Source: Turicibacter sp.
GTDB taxonomy: Bacteria; Bacillota_I; Bacilli_A; MOL361; Turicibacteraceae
DNA length: 32,512 bases
Direction of reading: 5' to 3'
Assembly (NCBI GenBank): GCA_009787345.1
Contig: WRGF01000205.1
Location: 1-32,512 of the forward strand
Positions 15,588 through 23,818 of the stretch are shown here, piece after piece (the stretch's first letter is position 1; the number at the start of each line of letters is the position of its first letter). A model generated the notes under the pieces. It saw only the letters and a program-made list of their open reading frames with translations, searched no databases and had not been told where the DNA came from. The position numbers were made by a program, and so were the translations under genes.

Positions 15588-15917
15588 ATGAATCGGCATT
15601 TATGGGCGAAAGCCCGCCTTTATTTTCGGGAATCAGGGGCAGGCGAAGTCAGCCTAAAAGACGGAGCCCTAAGGCAAGAAGGGGGCGGGCACCTGTCCAT
15701 TGAAAAAACCGGGTTAAAAAATCTTCCCAAAAGCGCCTTTATGGCAGCTGCCAAAACAAGCAAAGGGAGCGTTGTCGGGGGAATGACCCCAGATGGCTGG
15801 GGGATTGGGCTTTACCCCCATTGGAAAAAAATAATCCTTGCGCTCCTAGTAAATCAATTTACCCTCCGCTGGTTAGTCAAACGGCTGTTGAAAAAATACA
15901 AAATTCGACAAAGCTAA
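15588..15917 (+). CDS. Hypothetical protein, uncertain
   Basis: An ORF of 109 codons from ATG 15588 (or 115 from GTG 15570). The product is basic, with a middle part rich in Gly/Lys (SLKDGALRQEGGGHLSIEKTG) and one hydrophobic stretch near the C-terminus (KKIILALLVNQFTLRWLVKRLL) followed by a lysine-rich tail. No motif of a known family was recognised. The ribosome site is poor (AGGTGG about 13 nt before the ATG), no good promoter is adjacent, and the preceding 170 nt (15400-15570) carry no gene that I can see. It could be a real small membrane-associated protein, the tail of a decayed gene whose head is the broken ORF at 15227-15399, or a chance ORF. Confidence 0.35.
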   Translation: MNRHLWAKARLYFRESGAGEVSLKDGALRQEGGGHLSIEKTGLKNLPKSAFMAAAKTSKGSVVGGMTPDGWGIGLYPHWKKIILALLVNQFTLRWLVKRLLKKYKIRQS

Positions 15918-16062
15918 AAAAACTTATTGGCAGCTTTGGCTTATTTTCGTTTTATCTGTCAGAGGCAGACTTTTTTGACATAAATTGGCTGTTCCTTTAC
16001 GGCTATATTTATGTTTATTTGTCAAATAGTTCTGGTTAAAATTTCCAAGTGTTTTTTCTCCC

Positions 16063-16091
16063 TTGCCCCGCTTTTAGGATTTCATTATAAT
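16063..16091 (+). promoter_or_regulatory. Promoter of the AAC(3)-like gene
   Basis: TTGCCC (16063-16068), 17-nt spacer, perfect TATAAT (16086-16091), start near 16098, 29 nt before the ATG. Confidence 0.78.
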
Positions 16092-16126
16092 AGCAGTAGC
16101 AAATGAAATTGGGGAGATGATTAATC

Positions 16127-16882
16127 ATGCAATGGATTACCAAGGAAGATATTATAAGCCAATTGGCAGCACTGGATTTAAATGAGGAGGAAATACTGTT
16201 GGTCTATGGGGATGTGCCTGAGGATTCCCGCATTGTCGGCGGTGTCCAAACAGTAATGGAAGCTATTTTTGAGGCAGTAGGGATGCATACGACCATCGTC
16301 ATGCCAGCCCATCGACTGACACCCAAACCGGTGTTTTTTGACCCGTCCATCCCGAAGGATGTCAGGGGGCATGTCCCGGCATTTGATGTGAATTTGACAC
16401 CTGTTGTTTCGACGAACCTGTCCCAGGCCTTTGCGATGCACAAAAGCTCAGTACGCAGCAATCATCCTTTGGCGTCATTTCTTGCAATTGGCCACAAAGC
16501 AGCCTGGTTGATGAAGGGGCACGACAAGCACTCCATGTTCGGCAACGGGTCGCCTTTGGAAAAAGCATATGCGCAAGGGGCAAAGCTTTTATGCATCGGA
16601 GTGGATGCCAACCGCCTGACCGCCCTTCATTTACTGAACTATCTCAATGGAAAAGATGAAACTTTCGTTTATGAAGCACCCGTAGTCAATGGCGGCGAAA
16701 AGGAAGTGGTTGCATTTAAGGACCTTAAACTTGATGCTAGTGCCTATGGCGGCCTCTTAGAAAAATATGCCCAGAAATTCCAGTCTGCCAAAGTGGAAAT
16801 CGGCAATTTTTCAGCCACGTTATTTGATTACCGTGAACTCATTGATTTTGGCGCAAGCGAAATCGGGACCGAAGCGGGTTAA
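16127..16882 (+). CDS. AAC(3)-family N-acetyltransferase (YokD-like)
   Basis: A 251-residue member of the antibiotic acetyltransferase family, which transfers acetyl from acetyl-CoA to the 3-amino group of aminoglycosides; many chromosomal members such as Bacillus YokD have no proven resistance role. Family features: N-terminal TKEDIISQLAALDL and GDVPEDSRIVGGVQTVMEAI, the conserved TIVMPAHRLTPKPVFFDPS region, RSNHPLASFLAIG, and GNGSPLEKAYAQGAKLLCIGV. The region where true AAC(3) enzymes read HxSxxS-G at residue 30-35 is altered (LLVYGDVPEDSRIVGG), so activity on drugs is uncertain. Length is slightly below the usual 260-270. Shine-Dalgarno GGGGAG (16111-16116). Native-looking composition and its own promoter argue for a core gene rather than an acquired cassette. 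Confidence 0.85.
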   Translation: MQWITKEDIISQLAALDLNEEEILLVYGDVPEDSRIVGGVQTVMEAIFEAVGMHTTIVMPAHRLTPKPVFFDPSIPKDVRGHVPAFDVNLTPVVSTNLSQAFAMHKSSVRSNHPLASFLAIGHKAAWLMKGHDKHSMFGNGSPLEKAYAQGAKLLCIGVDANRLTALHLLNYLNGKDETFVYEAPVVNGGEKEVVAFKDLKLDASAYGGLLEKYAQKFQSAKVEIGNFSATLFDYRELIDFGASEIGTEAG

Positions 16883-16900
16883 TTGCAGATTCATGAATAA

Positions 16901-16946
16901 CCTCCTTTTGAAAAGGGAATCCTATTAAGGAGGGCCGCTTTGGCCC
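16901..16946 (+). repeat. Two overlapping inverted repeats upstream of the small helical gene
   Basis: CCTCCTT (16901-16907) pairs with AAGGAGG (16927-16933); the end of that arm overlaps a second hairpin GGGCC/GGCCC (16932-16936 with 16942-16946). The two cannot form fully together. No T run follows, so this is not an ordinary terminator. Confidence 0.45.
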
Positions 16947-16971
16947 AACACCCCATAAGGAGTGACGGCTG

Positions 16972-17172
16972 ATGAATAGGCAAAAACCTGTCCACTTAAA
17001 ACAAAAAATTGCGCAAACAGCCCGACGGGCATCAAACGTGGCGATGTCGGCAACACAAAAAGCCCAGGACGGGCTAGAAGAGTTTGCAGACGATTTTGTA
17101 GCCAAAGCAGCCCATGTGGCTGACAAGCTTGAAAATGCTAAGGAAAGCCTTGCTGAAAAGTTTCGCAAGTAA
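16972..17172 (+). CDS. Small amphipathic helical protein, 66 residues
   Basis: A 66-residue, highly charged, alanine-rich protein without hydrophobic segment or cysteine. After a basic N-terminus (MNRQKPVHLKQKI) the sequence is a run of heptad-like amphipathic helix (AQKAQDGLEEFADDFVAKA, then VADKLENAKESLAEKF), like small LEA/apolipoprotein-type or YtxH-like cytoplasmic stress proteins. That likeness is compositional, not a family assignment. Shine-Dalgarno AAGGAG (16957-16962) at 9 nt from the ATG and a terminator right after the stop make it a convincing gene. It may be cotranscribed with the acetyltransferase 90 nt upstream, with the inverted repeats between them. Confidence 0.75.
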   Translation: MNRQKPVHLKQKIAQTARRASNVAMSATQKAQDGLEEFADDFVAKAAHVADKLENAKESLAEKFRK

Positions 17173-17177
17173 TCCAA

Positions 17178-17207
17178 CTAAAAGCCGCCAGACTGGGCGG
17201 CTTTTAG
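17178..17207. terminator. Intrinsic terminator
   Basis: Perfect 12-bp stem (17178-17189 with 17196-17207), 6-nt loop, T run inside the distal arm. Confidence 0.88.
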
Positions 17208-17306
17208 CAATTAAACGAAGAAAAAATGACTTTTCAGTGCATATTTTTTGCAAATTTTTCATGCTCGTGTTAACCTTAAAGTACAGGATGTTGAGGAGGA
17301 GCAAGG

Positions 17307-17990
17307 ATGAAAATAGAAATTTGGTCGGACTTTATGTGTCCGTTTTGTTACATGGGGCAGCAGCGCCTTCAAAAAGCCATTGAAAAATTTGGCCATGAAG
17401 TGGAAGTTGTTTACCGCACGTTCCAACTGTTCCCGGGTTTTAGGCCCCAGTTGGGAAAAAACCTTTATGAAAGCATTGCCCTGTTCAAAGGTGCCGATGT
17501 CGGGGACATTGCCAAACTGCATGATCGCCTGGCCCAGACCGGGAAACTTGAAGGGCTTGAATTTAACTTTGGCCAGGTCGTCCCGACGGATACTACCGAT
17601 GCATTGAGGTTGATTCATTTTGCAAAAGAAATGGGGAAATCCGAAGAATTCATCGCAGCGGTTTTCAAAGGCTATTTCACAGATGTTTTAGATATTGGGG
17701 ATCACTTGACCCTCATCCAATTGGCTGACAGCGTTGGCCTTGACCCGCAGCTGGTAGAACAGGTGTTATTAAGCGGGGCTTATACCGAGGAACTTGAGAA
17801 AGACCGTCAAACAGGCCAGGCCATCGGGGTAAAAGGCGTTCCTTTTTACGTCATCGACAACCGGTACGCCATTTCAGGTGCCCAAGAATCGGCTGTTTTC
17901 CTAGAAGTGCTGGAAAAAGCACGCCTTGAAGAAGAGGAAGATGGCGGTTCCCAGTGCTGTTCCGACTGTACTTGCGGCAAACGGGGTTAA
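17307..17990 (+). CDS. DsbA/FrnE-family thiol oxidoreductase with Cys-rich tail
   Basis: A 227-residue cytoplasmic thioredoxin-fold protein of the DsbA (FrnE/YwbO-like) family. The active site is C11-P-F-C14 in WSDFMCPFCYMG, the cis-proline loop is VKGVPFYV, and a helical insertion lies between, as in DsbA. There is no signal peptide, so it acts inside the cell, likely in disulphide or oxidative-stress chemistry. After the fold it carries an acidic linker (LEEEEDGG) and a tail with four cysteines C217, C218, C221 and C223 (QCCSDCTCGKRG), absent from typical relatives, which may bind metal or act as a second redox pair. Shine-Dalgarno GAGGAGGAG just upstream of ATG 17307. Weak promoter TTGCAA-N17-TAACCT at 17248-17276. 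Confidence 0.88.
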   Translation: MKIEIWSDFMCPFCYMGQQRLQKAIEKFGHEVEVVYRTFQLFPGFRPQLGKNLYESIALFKGADVGDIAKLHDRLAQTGKLEGLEFNFGQVVPTDTTDALRLIHFAKEMGKSEEFIAAVFKGYFTDVLDIGDHLTLIQLADSVGLDPQLVEQVLLSGAYTEELEKDRQTGQAIGVKGVPFYVIDNRYAISGAQESAVFLEVLEKARLEEEEDGGSQCCSDCTCGKRG

Positions 17991-18070
17991 AAAGAAAGAT
18001 TTATAGGAACCTTTTCGTTACAAAAAATGCGAAAGCACTGGAATTTCCCAGGAGCTTTGCCATCAAATTA

Positions 18071-18117
18071 AAATTCCGCAAGGCCCAGCGATTGAATTTC
18101 ACTGCCTTGCGGATTTT
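18071..18117. terminator. Hairpin between convergent dsbA-like and veg genes
   Basis: AAATTCCGCAAGGC (18071-18084) pairs with GCCTTGCGGATTT (18104-18116) with one bulge; A-rich left and T-rich right flanks allow termination from both sides. A second imperfect hairpin lies at 18029-18062. Confidence 0.75.
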
Positions 18118-18125
18118 GTGATGCC

Positions 18126-18362
18126 TTAATCGACCTGAAGCTCTATGTATCCGGTCAAGATGTCGGAATAGTTATAAGAAACCCGCCCAACTGATTTAGG
18201 GGTCAGGTCCTGGTCAATGTCGATGACAAAAACGGAAGGGTAGACGCTTGATAACGTGCCGGTGTGCTCTACTACCACGTTTCTTGGTTCATAGGCTGTA
18301 AGTGTGACCGTCTTTCCAAGGTGTTTGCTCAGGGCGTGCCTGATGTCTTTTAAGCTTTTCAT
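18126..18362 (-). CDS. veg: Veg-family protein
   Basis: A 78-residue protein homologous to Bacillus subtilis Veg (DUF1021), a small highly expressed protein reported to stimulate biofilm genes. It has the family pattern LKDIRHALSKHLGKTVTLTA, YPSVFVIDIDQD, and RVSYNYSDILTGYIEL near the C-terminus; Veg of B. subtilis shows the same YPSVFVI-LDQD and RVSYSYADILT strings. The predicted fold is a small SH3-like beta barrel. The C-terminal tail is shorter than in Bacillus. Shine-Dalgarno AAGGAGAG at good spacing. It lies 58 nt downstream of the ABC transporter gene on the same strand; no clean promoter was found for it, so partial cotranscription is possible. Confidence 0.93.
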   Translation of the reverse strand: MKSLKDIRHALSKHLGKTVTLTAYEPRNVVVEHTGTLSSVYPSVFVIDIDQDLTPKSVGRVSYNYSDILTGYIELQVD

Positions 18363-18420
18363 AACATTCTCTCCTTTAATATAAACTAAAGCACGCTGGT
18401 TTTTTACGAAACTACGTTGC

Positions 18421-20778
18421 TTATTCGGAACGAAGTGCTTCCACTGGGTCTTTTTTAGCCGCCATACGTGCCGGGATCATCCCGCCAAGCAACGTCAGGA
18501 CAAGGCTTAGGCCTACCAAGAAGATGGCATGGACCGGATTAAGCTGCGCGACGTTGGCTAAATCCGTAGCCCCCTCTATGGCCTGGTTGATTGGCAATTG
18601 CAGCGCATAGGTAATCAGTATTGCCAAGGCACCCGAGCAAGCACCGATAATAAAGGTTTCAGCATTAAAGACGCGGGTAATGTCTTTTTTTCGTGCCCCC
18701 AGTGCCCGAAGGACACCAATTTCCTTCGTCCGTTCAATAACAGAAATATACGTAATGATTGCAATCATAATGAGCGACACCACCAATGAAATGGCTGCGA
18801 AAGCGATAAGGACCATAGTGATGGCGCTCATGATGCCGCCGGTCATATCCGTCATGGTTGCCGCAAGGTCAGTGTAGACGATGCGGTATTCTTCCGGTTG
18901 GCCTGTATTGAAGTCGTTCAGGTAGCTTAAGATCGCATCCTTCGATTCAAAATCTGTTGGGTAAATGAAGATGATGAATGGCGTCGGGTCCCCCCCAAGG
19001 AAAGTGACAAAGGAGTCGCGCCCGGCCTCATCCAATGGCTCTAAAGTCATCACGTTGAAATCCGCTTCCCGCTGGGCTTCGACGATTTCAGAGGTATTTT
19101 CGATGTCGATAAGCCTTTGGACCAGGGCATCGCTATAGGCCACGCCGCTGTTTAACAAACCGATGGAAACGTCTGGGTTCAAACGGACAATCCCTGAAAT
19201 CCTCAACGTTATGTTGCCATCGGCCCCAAATGCTTCATCCAGGTCCTGGTTAGGCAAGAAATTGCCCATTTCGGTCTGGAAGTAGAAATTGTCATTAGGC
19301 ACAAGCAATATCTCAGTCCCGACAATTTCCTCAAAATCAAGGGAGCCTTCCACCTCTACGTCAAAGCCAAGGTTCCTCAGGACATTCAAGTCGATGCGGT
19401 TCCATTCATCAACGACCAAGAGCAAATCGGTTTCATCGCTTGGGTAGGCACCCGCCAGCAAATCGTAATTGGACTCCAGCCAGCTTGTTTCTTCGTTTTC
19501 ATCCAGGCTGACCGGGAAGGAGCTGAGCCCGGTGCCAGCAGGCATCCCACCCATCATCGGGCCGTCGGTCGAGGACTGGGAACTAAAGCTGACCGGCTGC
19601 ACCTGCCCGCCGACATCCCTTAAAAGGTTCATGTTGACGATGCGCGTGAACCCGATGCTCCTTACAATAGCCGGGTCGAACCCATCAAGATGCCCCATAA
19701 ATTCATCGGAGAAAACATTGTTGTGAATCATCATGGAGTCAGCCGGGTCAAACAAGAAGATGGCGTCGCTGTCCCGCTGTGCCTCCCGGGCGGCCTGCCT
19801 TTCATCTGCACCTTCCCGCCTGGCCTGGATGGACTCTGCGTCGATGTTCATGGCCTGCTGGGAGACGATGATTGGGAATTCGGACAGGGCGTTTTCCTGG
19901 AATTGGTCGATTTGGACTTGGAAGCCGTTGGAAAGGCTTAAAATCAAAGCGATGCCGATAATCCCGATGGAAGAGGCGAAAGCGGTCAGGGCCGTGCGCC
20001 ATTTTTTGGTAGCGATGTTGCGGGCGGAAAGCATCAGCGCCGTGAAGAAGCTCATGCTCGTATGCTTGAGGGCATAATTGCTGCTTGCCGCTGCCGTTGG
20101 ATGGTAAGGGTTTGTGTCATCAACAACGACCCCATCTTTAAAGCGCACGGTCCGGTCGGCATATTCCTCGGCAAGCTCCGGGTTATGGGTAACCATGATG
20201 ACCAGCTTGTCCTCGGCGATTTCCTTGATCAAATCCATGATCTGCTGGGAGGTGGTCGTATCAAGCGCCCCTGTCGGTTCATCGGCTAAAATAATGTCTG
20301 GGTCATTGGCAAGGGCCCGTGCGATGGCCACCCGCTGCATCTGGCCGCCGGATAACTGGTTGGGCCGTTTATGGACATGGTCTTTCAAGCCCACACGCTC
20401 AAGCACCTCAAGGGCCTTCGCTTTTTTCTTGGCAGCGCCGACGCCGGATAAGGTCATCCCCATCTCCACATTATCGATCAGGCTCAAATGGGAAATCAGG
20501 TTATAGCTTTGGAAAACGAAGCCTACGGAATTGTTGCGGTAGGCATCCCAGTCCTTATCTTTGAAATCCTTCGTGGACTTTCCATTGATGAACAAATCCC
20601 CCGCATCGTAATGGTCCAATCCGCCAATAATATTAAGGCAGGTCGTCTTTCCGGAACCTGATGGGCCCAAGATGGCAACGAACTCGCTTTTTCGAAAGCT
20701 TAAGTCCACCCCTTTAAGGGCCTGCTGGGTAAATTCCCCTACGGTATAGCTTTTGGCAACGCCTTTTAATGTCAACAT
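18421..20778 (-). CDS. MacB/LolD-FtsX-type ABC transporter, ATPase-permease fusion
   Basis: A 785-residue fusion of ABC ATPase and FtsX-like permease. ATPase (about 1-225): Walker A GPSGSGKT (38-45), signature [16 protein letters not shown], Walker [14 protein letters not shown]-loop MVTHN. A first membrane helix at about 262-285 ([15 protein letters not shown]) leads to an extracytoplasmic MacB-type domain of about 350 residues, then three helices in the last 140 residues ([38 protein letters not shown] is the typical FtsX pattern). Such mechanotransmission systems export or sense peptides, antibiotics or lipids. It is divergent from an OmpR-type two-component pair, as in peptide-sensing and detoxification modules, although a separate BceB-like 10-helix permease is not present. 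Shine-Dalgarno AGGAGG; promoter at 20835-20864. Confidence 0.92.
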   Translation of the reverse strand: MLTLKGVAKSYTVGEFTQQALKGVDLSFRKSEFVAILGPSGSGKTTCLNIIGGLDHYDAGDLFINGKSTKDFKDKDWDAYRNNSVGFVFQSYNLISHLSLIDNVEMGMTLSGVGAAKKKAKALEVLERVGLKDHVHKRPNQLSGGQMQRVAIARALANDPDIILADEPTGALDTTTSQQIMDLIKEIAEDKLVIMVTHNPELAEEYADRTVRFKDGVVVDDTNPYHPTAAASSNYALKHTSMSFFTALMLSARNIATKKWRTALTAFASSIGIIGIALILSLSNGFQVQIDQFQENALSEFPIIVSQQAMNIDAESIQARREGADERQAAREAQRDSDAIFLFDPADSMMIHNNVFSDEFMGHLDGFDPAIVRSIGFTRIVNMNLLRDVGGQVQPVSFSSQSSTDGPMMGGMPAGTGLSSFPVSLDENEETSWLESNYDLLAGAYPSDETDLLLVVDEWNRIDLNVLRNLGFDVEVEGSLDFEEIVGTEILLVPNDNFYFQTEMGNFLPNQDLDEAFGADGNITLRISGIVRLNPDVSIGLLNSGVAYSDALVQRLIDIENTSEIVEAQREADFNVMTLEPLDEAGRDSFVTFLGGDPTPFIIFIYPTDFESKDAILSYLNDFNTGQPEEYRIVYTDLAATMTDMTGGIMSAITMVLIAFAAISLVVSLIMIAIITYISVIERTKEIGVLRALGARKKDITRVFNAETFIIGACSGALAILITYALQLPINQAIEGATDLANVAQLNPVHAIFLVGLSLVLTLLGGMIPARMAAKKDPVEALRSE

Positions 20779-20834
20779 CTGTTTATCCTCCTAAAACTCC
20801 AACAAAATAACTTACCTGCTTACTTTACCATGAC

Positions 20835-20864
20835 TTTATAAACCGAATGTGAATTTTGTGTAAA
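20835..20864 (-). promoter_or_regulatory. Promoter of the ABC transporter
   Basis: On the minus strand TTTACA (20859-20864), 18-nt spacer and TATAAA (20835-20840); about 55 nt ahead of the start codon. Confidence 0.65.
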
Positions 20865-20992
20865 CTGATTATTAACTTTCCCAAAACTGCGTTTTCAACA
20901 TCGATTTTTTTTGGATATCTGCTCAAACCCGTTCCTATTGGTCAGAAGTGGGCTTAGCATATCCTCTGCGGCACCCGCCTGTTTTTGGGGGA

Positions 20993-21021
20993 TTGACGAA
21001 GGCATGTCTTTGTGGGAAAAT
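20993..21021 (+). promoter_or_regulatory. Possible promoter of the response regulator operon
   Basis: TTGACG (20993-20998), 17-nt spacer, GAAAAT (21016-21021). Good -35 and poor -10, as is common for activator-dependent promoters. Confidence 0.4.
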
Positions 21022-21049
21022 TAGTGAAAAGAAAAGGAGGCTACCGCCA

Positions 21050-21724
21050 ATGAATACCATTTTGATCGTGGAAGATGACCCGAACATCCGCAAGCTCATG
21101 AAAGAGGTGCTGGCACAACATGGCTATGAAGCGGTTGTTGCCACTGACGGCGAGGATGCCCTTGACGTAATGGATAAAACCCACATCGACCTCATGGTCG
21201 TCGATATTATGATGCCCCGCATGGATGGCTACGAGCTGACGCGGATCCTGAGGGAAAGCGGGTCGCAGGTGCCGATTTTGATGGCTACCGCCAAAGAGGA
21301 TTTTGACTATAAGAAAAAAGGCTTCAATTTCGGGGCGGACGATTACATGACCAAGCCCCTGAACGAAGAAGAGCTCCTATTAAGGATAGGGGCCCTGTTG
21401 CGCCGCTCGAAAATCGCCAATGATTCCGTCTTGTCTGTGGGGGGCACCGCTCTTTTTTACGACGAGCTGGCTGTTTTGGAAAGCGGAAAAGACCGGCAGC
21501 TGCTCCCTAAGAAAGAATTTTTGCTGCTTTTCAAGCTCCTGAGCTACCCCAATAAAATATTTACCCGCCGGCAGCTTATCGACGAAATCTGGAGCATGGA
21601 ATCAGAAACGGATGAGCGGACGGTTGATGTTCACATCAACCGACTGAGGGATCGGTTCAGGGAAAGCCCTGATTTTGAATTGGTTACCGTAAGGGGGCTG
21701 GGTTATAAGGCGGCCCACAAATGA
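21050..21724 (+). CDS. OmpR/PhoB-family response regulator
   Basis: A 224-residue two-domain regulator. Receiver domain (1-120): acidic pocket E8/D9, phospho-acceptor D52 in LMVVDIMMPRMDGYEL, T80, and K102 in DDYMTKPL. C-terminal winged helix (about 130-224): LLPKKEFLLLFKLLSYPNKIFTRRQLIDEIW and the recognition helix TDERTVDVHINRLRDRF, ending VRGLGYKA. It should bind direct repeats near promoters when phosphorylated by the next gene's kinase. ATG 21050 has AAAAGGAGG upstream; the 34 extra in-frame codons from 20948 are not homologous. Stop and kinase start overlap as ATGA. Divergent to the ABC transporter, its probable target. Confidence 0.94.
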   Translation: MNTILIVEDDPNIRKLMKEVLAQHGYEAVVATDGEDALDVMDKTHIDLMVVDIMMPRMDGYELTRILRESGSQVPILMATAKEDFDYKKKGFNFGADDYMTKPLNEEELLLRIGALLRRSKIANDSVLSVGGTALFYDELAVLESGKDRQLLPKKEFLLLFKLLSYPNKIFTRRQLIDEIWSMESETDERTVDVHINRLRDRFRESPDFELVTVRGLGYKAAHK

Positions 21725-22776
21725 GGCGGCCGGAAATCAAATCCATAAAAATGCAGTTGGTCGCGTTTATCTTCTTAATGATGATGATGGCGTCGGTGCT
21801 GACGGGGATTTTGGTCCTGTTATCCATTTACCTTCAGGTTTGGGGGGCTGATGAGGTGCGCTTGGGGCTTCGATTTCCCCTGCACTCCATCACGCTGGTC
21901 TTTTTGATCGTTTCGTCCATTATCGGGTCGTGCCTGTCACTAGGGTTTTCCCAGCGTTTCTTGCATCCCATCTATACCTTGATCGAAGCCATGAAAGAAA
22001 TCCGCAAAGGCAATTACCATGTCCGGGTCAAAGGCGGGGGCAAGAACCAGGAAATCGGGCTCTTGATCCAAAATTTCAACGCCATGGCAGAGGAGCTTGA
22101 AGGGGTGGAAATGCTTAAATCGGATTTCATCAACTATTTTTCCCACGAGTTCAAGACTCCCATCATTTCCATCCAGGGGTTTGCCAAGCAGCTGCAAAAT
22201 GAAAATACCCCCGGGCATAAGCGGGAGGAATACCGTGAAATCATTGTCAAGGAAGCGGAGCGGCTGGTGAAGCTATCTACCAATACCCTATTGTTGACCA
22301 AACTTGAAAGCCAAAAAATCATTACCGACCAAAAATCCTTCCACCTGGACGAACAGATCCGCCACTGCATCCTGCTCCTTCAAAAGGAGTGGGAAGAAAA
22401 AGGGCTGGAGCTTGATTTGGACCTTTCAGAGGCCACCGTTTTTGGCAACGAAGAAATGCTGTCCCAGATCTGGATCAACCTTATCGGCAATGCAGTAGCT
22501 TACAGCAATCCTGGTGGCACCTTGACGGTTTCTTGCAAACCGGACGGGCAGCGGTTCAAAGTGCGCATCCAAGACGAGGGGGTCGGGATGAGCGATGAAG
22601 TCAGCGCCCGGATTTTCGATAAGTTTTATCAGGGGGATGCCTCCCGTTCCACCAAAGGGAATGGCCTAGGGCTTGCCATCGTCAAACGGATCGTCGACCT
22701 GTGCCAAGGCAGCATTTCCGTCAAGAGCCAAGAAGGCAAGGGAGCAGTCTTTATTGTTTACCTGCCGAAGTCATAA
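21721..22776 (+). CDS. Sensor histidine kinase (HAMP-HisKA-HATPase)
   Basis: A 351-residue membrane kinase. Two helices (about 11-38 and 56-76) enclose a very short outside loop of about 17 residues (QVWGADEVRLGLRFPLH), so it has almost no extracellular sensor domain, like intramembrane-sensing kinases that rely on a partner transporter for detection. Then HAMP (about 78-130), HisKA with phospho-accepting H142 in FSHEFKTPIISIQGFAKQL, and HATPase with N257 in NLIGNAVAYS, DEGVGM (285-290) and GNGLGLAIVKRIV. All catalytic boxes are intact. Overlaps the regulator by 4 nt and overlaps the convergent deacetylase gene by 6 nt, with no terminator between them. Confidence 0.94.
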   Translation: MRRPEIKSIKMQLVAFIFLMMMMASVLTGILVLLSIYLQVWGADEVRLGLRFPLHSITLVFLIVSSIIGSCLSLGFSQRFLHPIYTLIEAMKEIRKGNYHVRVKGGGKNQEIGLLIQNFNAMAEELEGVEMLKSDFINYFSHEFKTPIISIQGFAKQLQNENTPGHKREEYREIIVKEAERLVKLSTNTLLLTKLESQKIITDQKSFHLDEQIRHCILLLQKEWEEKGLELDLDLSEATVFGNEEMLSQIWINLIGNAVAYSNPGGTLTVSCKPDGQRFKVRIQDEGVGMSDEVSARIFDKFYQGDASRSTKGNGLGLAIVKRIVDLCQGSISVKSQEGKGAVFIVYLPKS

Positions 22777-23616
22777 ATTAGGTTCGTCTAAAAAATTCAG
22801 GGGAAAATGGATGGCTGGGTTGTAAGGCCTCAGTTCATAACCCTCGGTTTGTAAAAATTCGATGAGATAGGGCAGCGCCTCCACGGTGATGTCCTTTTCA
22901 TGCAGCAAAATGACGGCATGGGGAGAGCGGACCAGGTAGTTCAGGTCATGCTTCACCTGGTTTAACAGCGCATCGACTTCTTCAAGTTCCCAGTCGTGGG
23001 AATCCACGTTCCAGTCCCAGCAAGTAAAGGGCGACGCAGACACCAGCGCCACATGGCCGTCGGTGAACGTCCCCACCGTCCCATAAGGGGCCCGGCACAG
23101 GTTGGTTTCAAAGCCGCCGGTAAGCCGAAAGACCAAATCCTGGAGTTCGGTCATCTCCCCTAAAAAACGCAGGGGGGAAAAATCTTCGTAATAAAGCCGC
23201 TGTACGTCATGGCTCATGGAGTGCAGGCCAATATAATGGCCAACTGATGCCATCCGCAAAAGCAGTTTTTCAGAATCGTTGCGCCCGTTGATGGAATGGC
23301 CCAAAACGAAAAAAGTGCCTTTGACCCCATAATCGTCCAAAATGTCCAAAATGGCAGCGGTGTTCTTTGAGGGGCCGTCGTCGAAGGTCAAAAAAGCGTA
23401 TTTTTGCCCCGGGAGGAGGGCGGTAGCTGGGGTTTCTTCGGATAAAGGAGGTTCGTCACCATCAAAAAAAAACGAACTGTTTTCCATAAAGAGGGGAGGG
23501 CTTGCCGGCATGTCTGGGATAACCATAGGCGGCCGTGCAGTTGGGGTGAGGACCAGCCACAAAAAAATGCCGGATAGGAATATGGCAAACATTTGAATGG
23601 GTTTGAACGATGGCAT
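22771..23616 (-). CDS. NodB-family polysaccharide deacetylase, complete active site
   Basis: A 281-residue protein with an uncleaved signal-anchor (about 6-25), a linker, and a NodB carbohydrate-esterase-4 domain from about 70. All catalytic motifs are present: TFDDGP with base D79 and metal ligand D80; H132 and H136 in GLHSMSHD; R175 in RAPYG; D201 in CWDWNVDSHDW; H239 in ILLHE. It should remove N-acetyl groups from peptidoglycan or another surface polysaccharide outside the cell, which commonly raises lysozyme resistance. Shine-Dalgarno AAGGAGG. Its C-terminus (EGYELRPYNPAIHFPLNFL) matches that of the second NodB gene at 26.1 kb, showing the two are paralogues. The 3' end overlaps the sensor kinase gene. 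Confidence 0.93.
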   Translation of the reverse strand: MPSFKPIQMFAIFLSGIFLWLVLTPTARPPMVIPDMPASPPLFMENSSFFFDGDEPPLSEETPATALLPGQKYAFLTFDDGPSKNTAAILDILDDYGVKGTFFVLGHSINGRNDSEKLLLRMASVGHYIGLHSMSHDVQRLYYEDFSPLRFLGEMTELQDLVFRLTGGFETNLCRAPYGTVGTFTDGHVALVSASPFTCWDWNVDSHDWELEEVDALLNQVKHDLNYLVRSPHAVILLHEKDITVEALPYLIEFLQTEGYELRPYNPAIHFPLNFLDEPNL

Positions 23617-23804
23617 GGGAGGCCTCCTTTGGATTCTTGCAAAATTTATGGCAGATGATGGTCATAATGTGGCAAAAAATGCTAAATTTTATTCCTGAAA
23701 ATGGGCAATTATTCAAAATTAAATGAAGCATGACGGAAAAATGGTAAAAAAACCGACTTTTTGGCACTTTTTTGCAAAAAAGTCTTTCCTTTTGCGTCCA
23801 CAAG

Positions 23805-23813
23805 TGATAATAT
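23805..23813 (+). promoter_or_regulatory. Possible promoter of the non-coding unit
   Basis: TGATAATAT, an extended -10-like element (hexamer TAATAT 23808-23813), with TTTCCT 17 nt upstream as a weak -35. Confidence 0.4.
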
Positions 23814-23818
23814 TTAAG

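Noticed and set aside
16127-16882. Calling the AAC(3)-family gene an acquired aminoglycoside-resistance gene
   Set aside because: No integron or transposon sequence around it, native composition and promoter, and an altered N-terminal motif; similar chromosomal YokD-type genes have no proven drug target.
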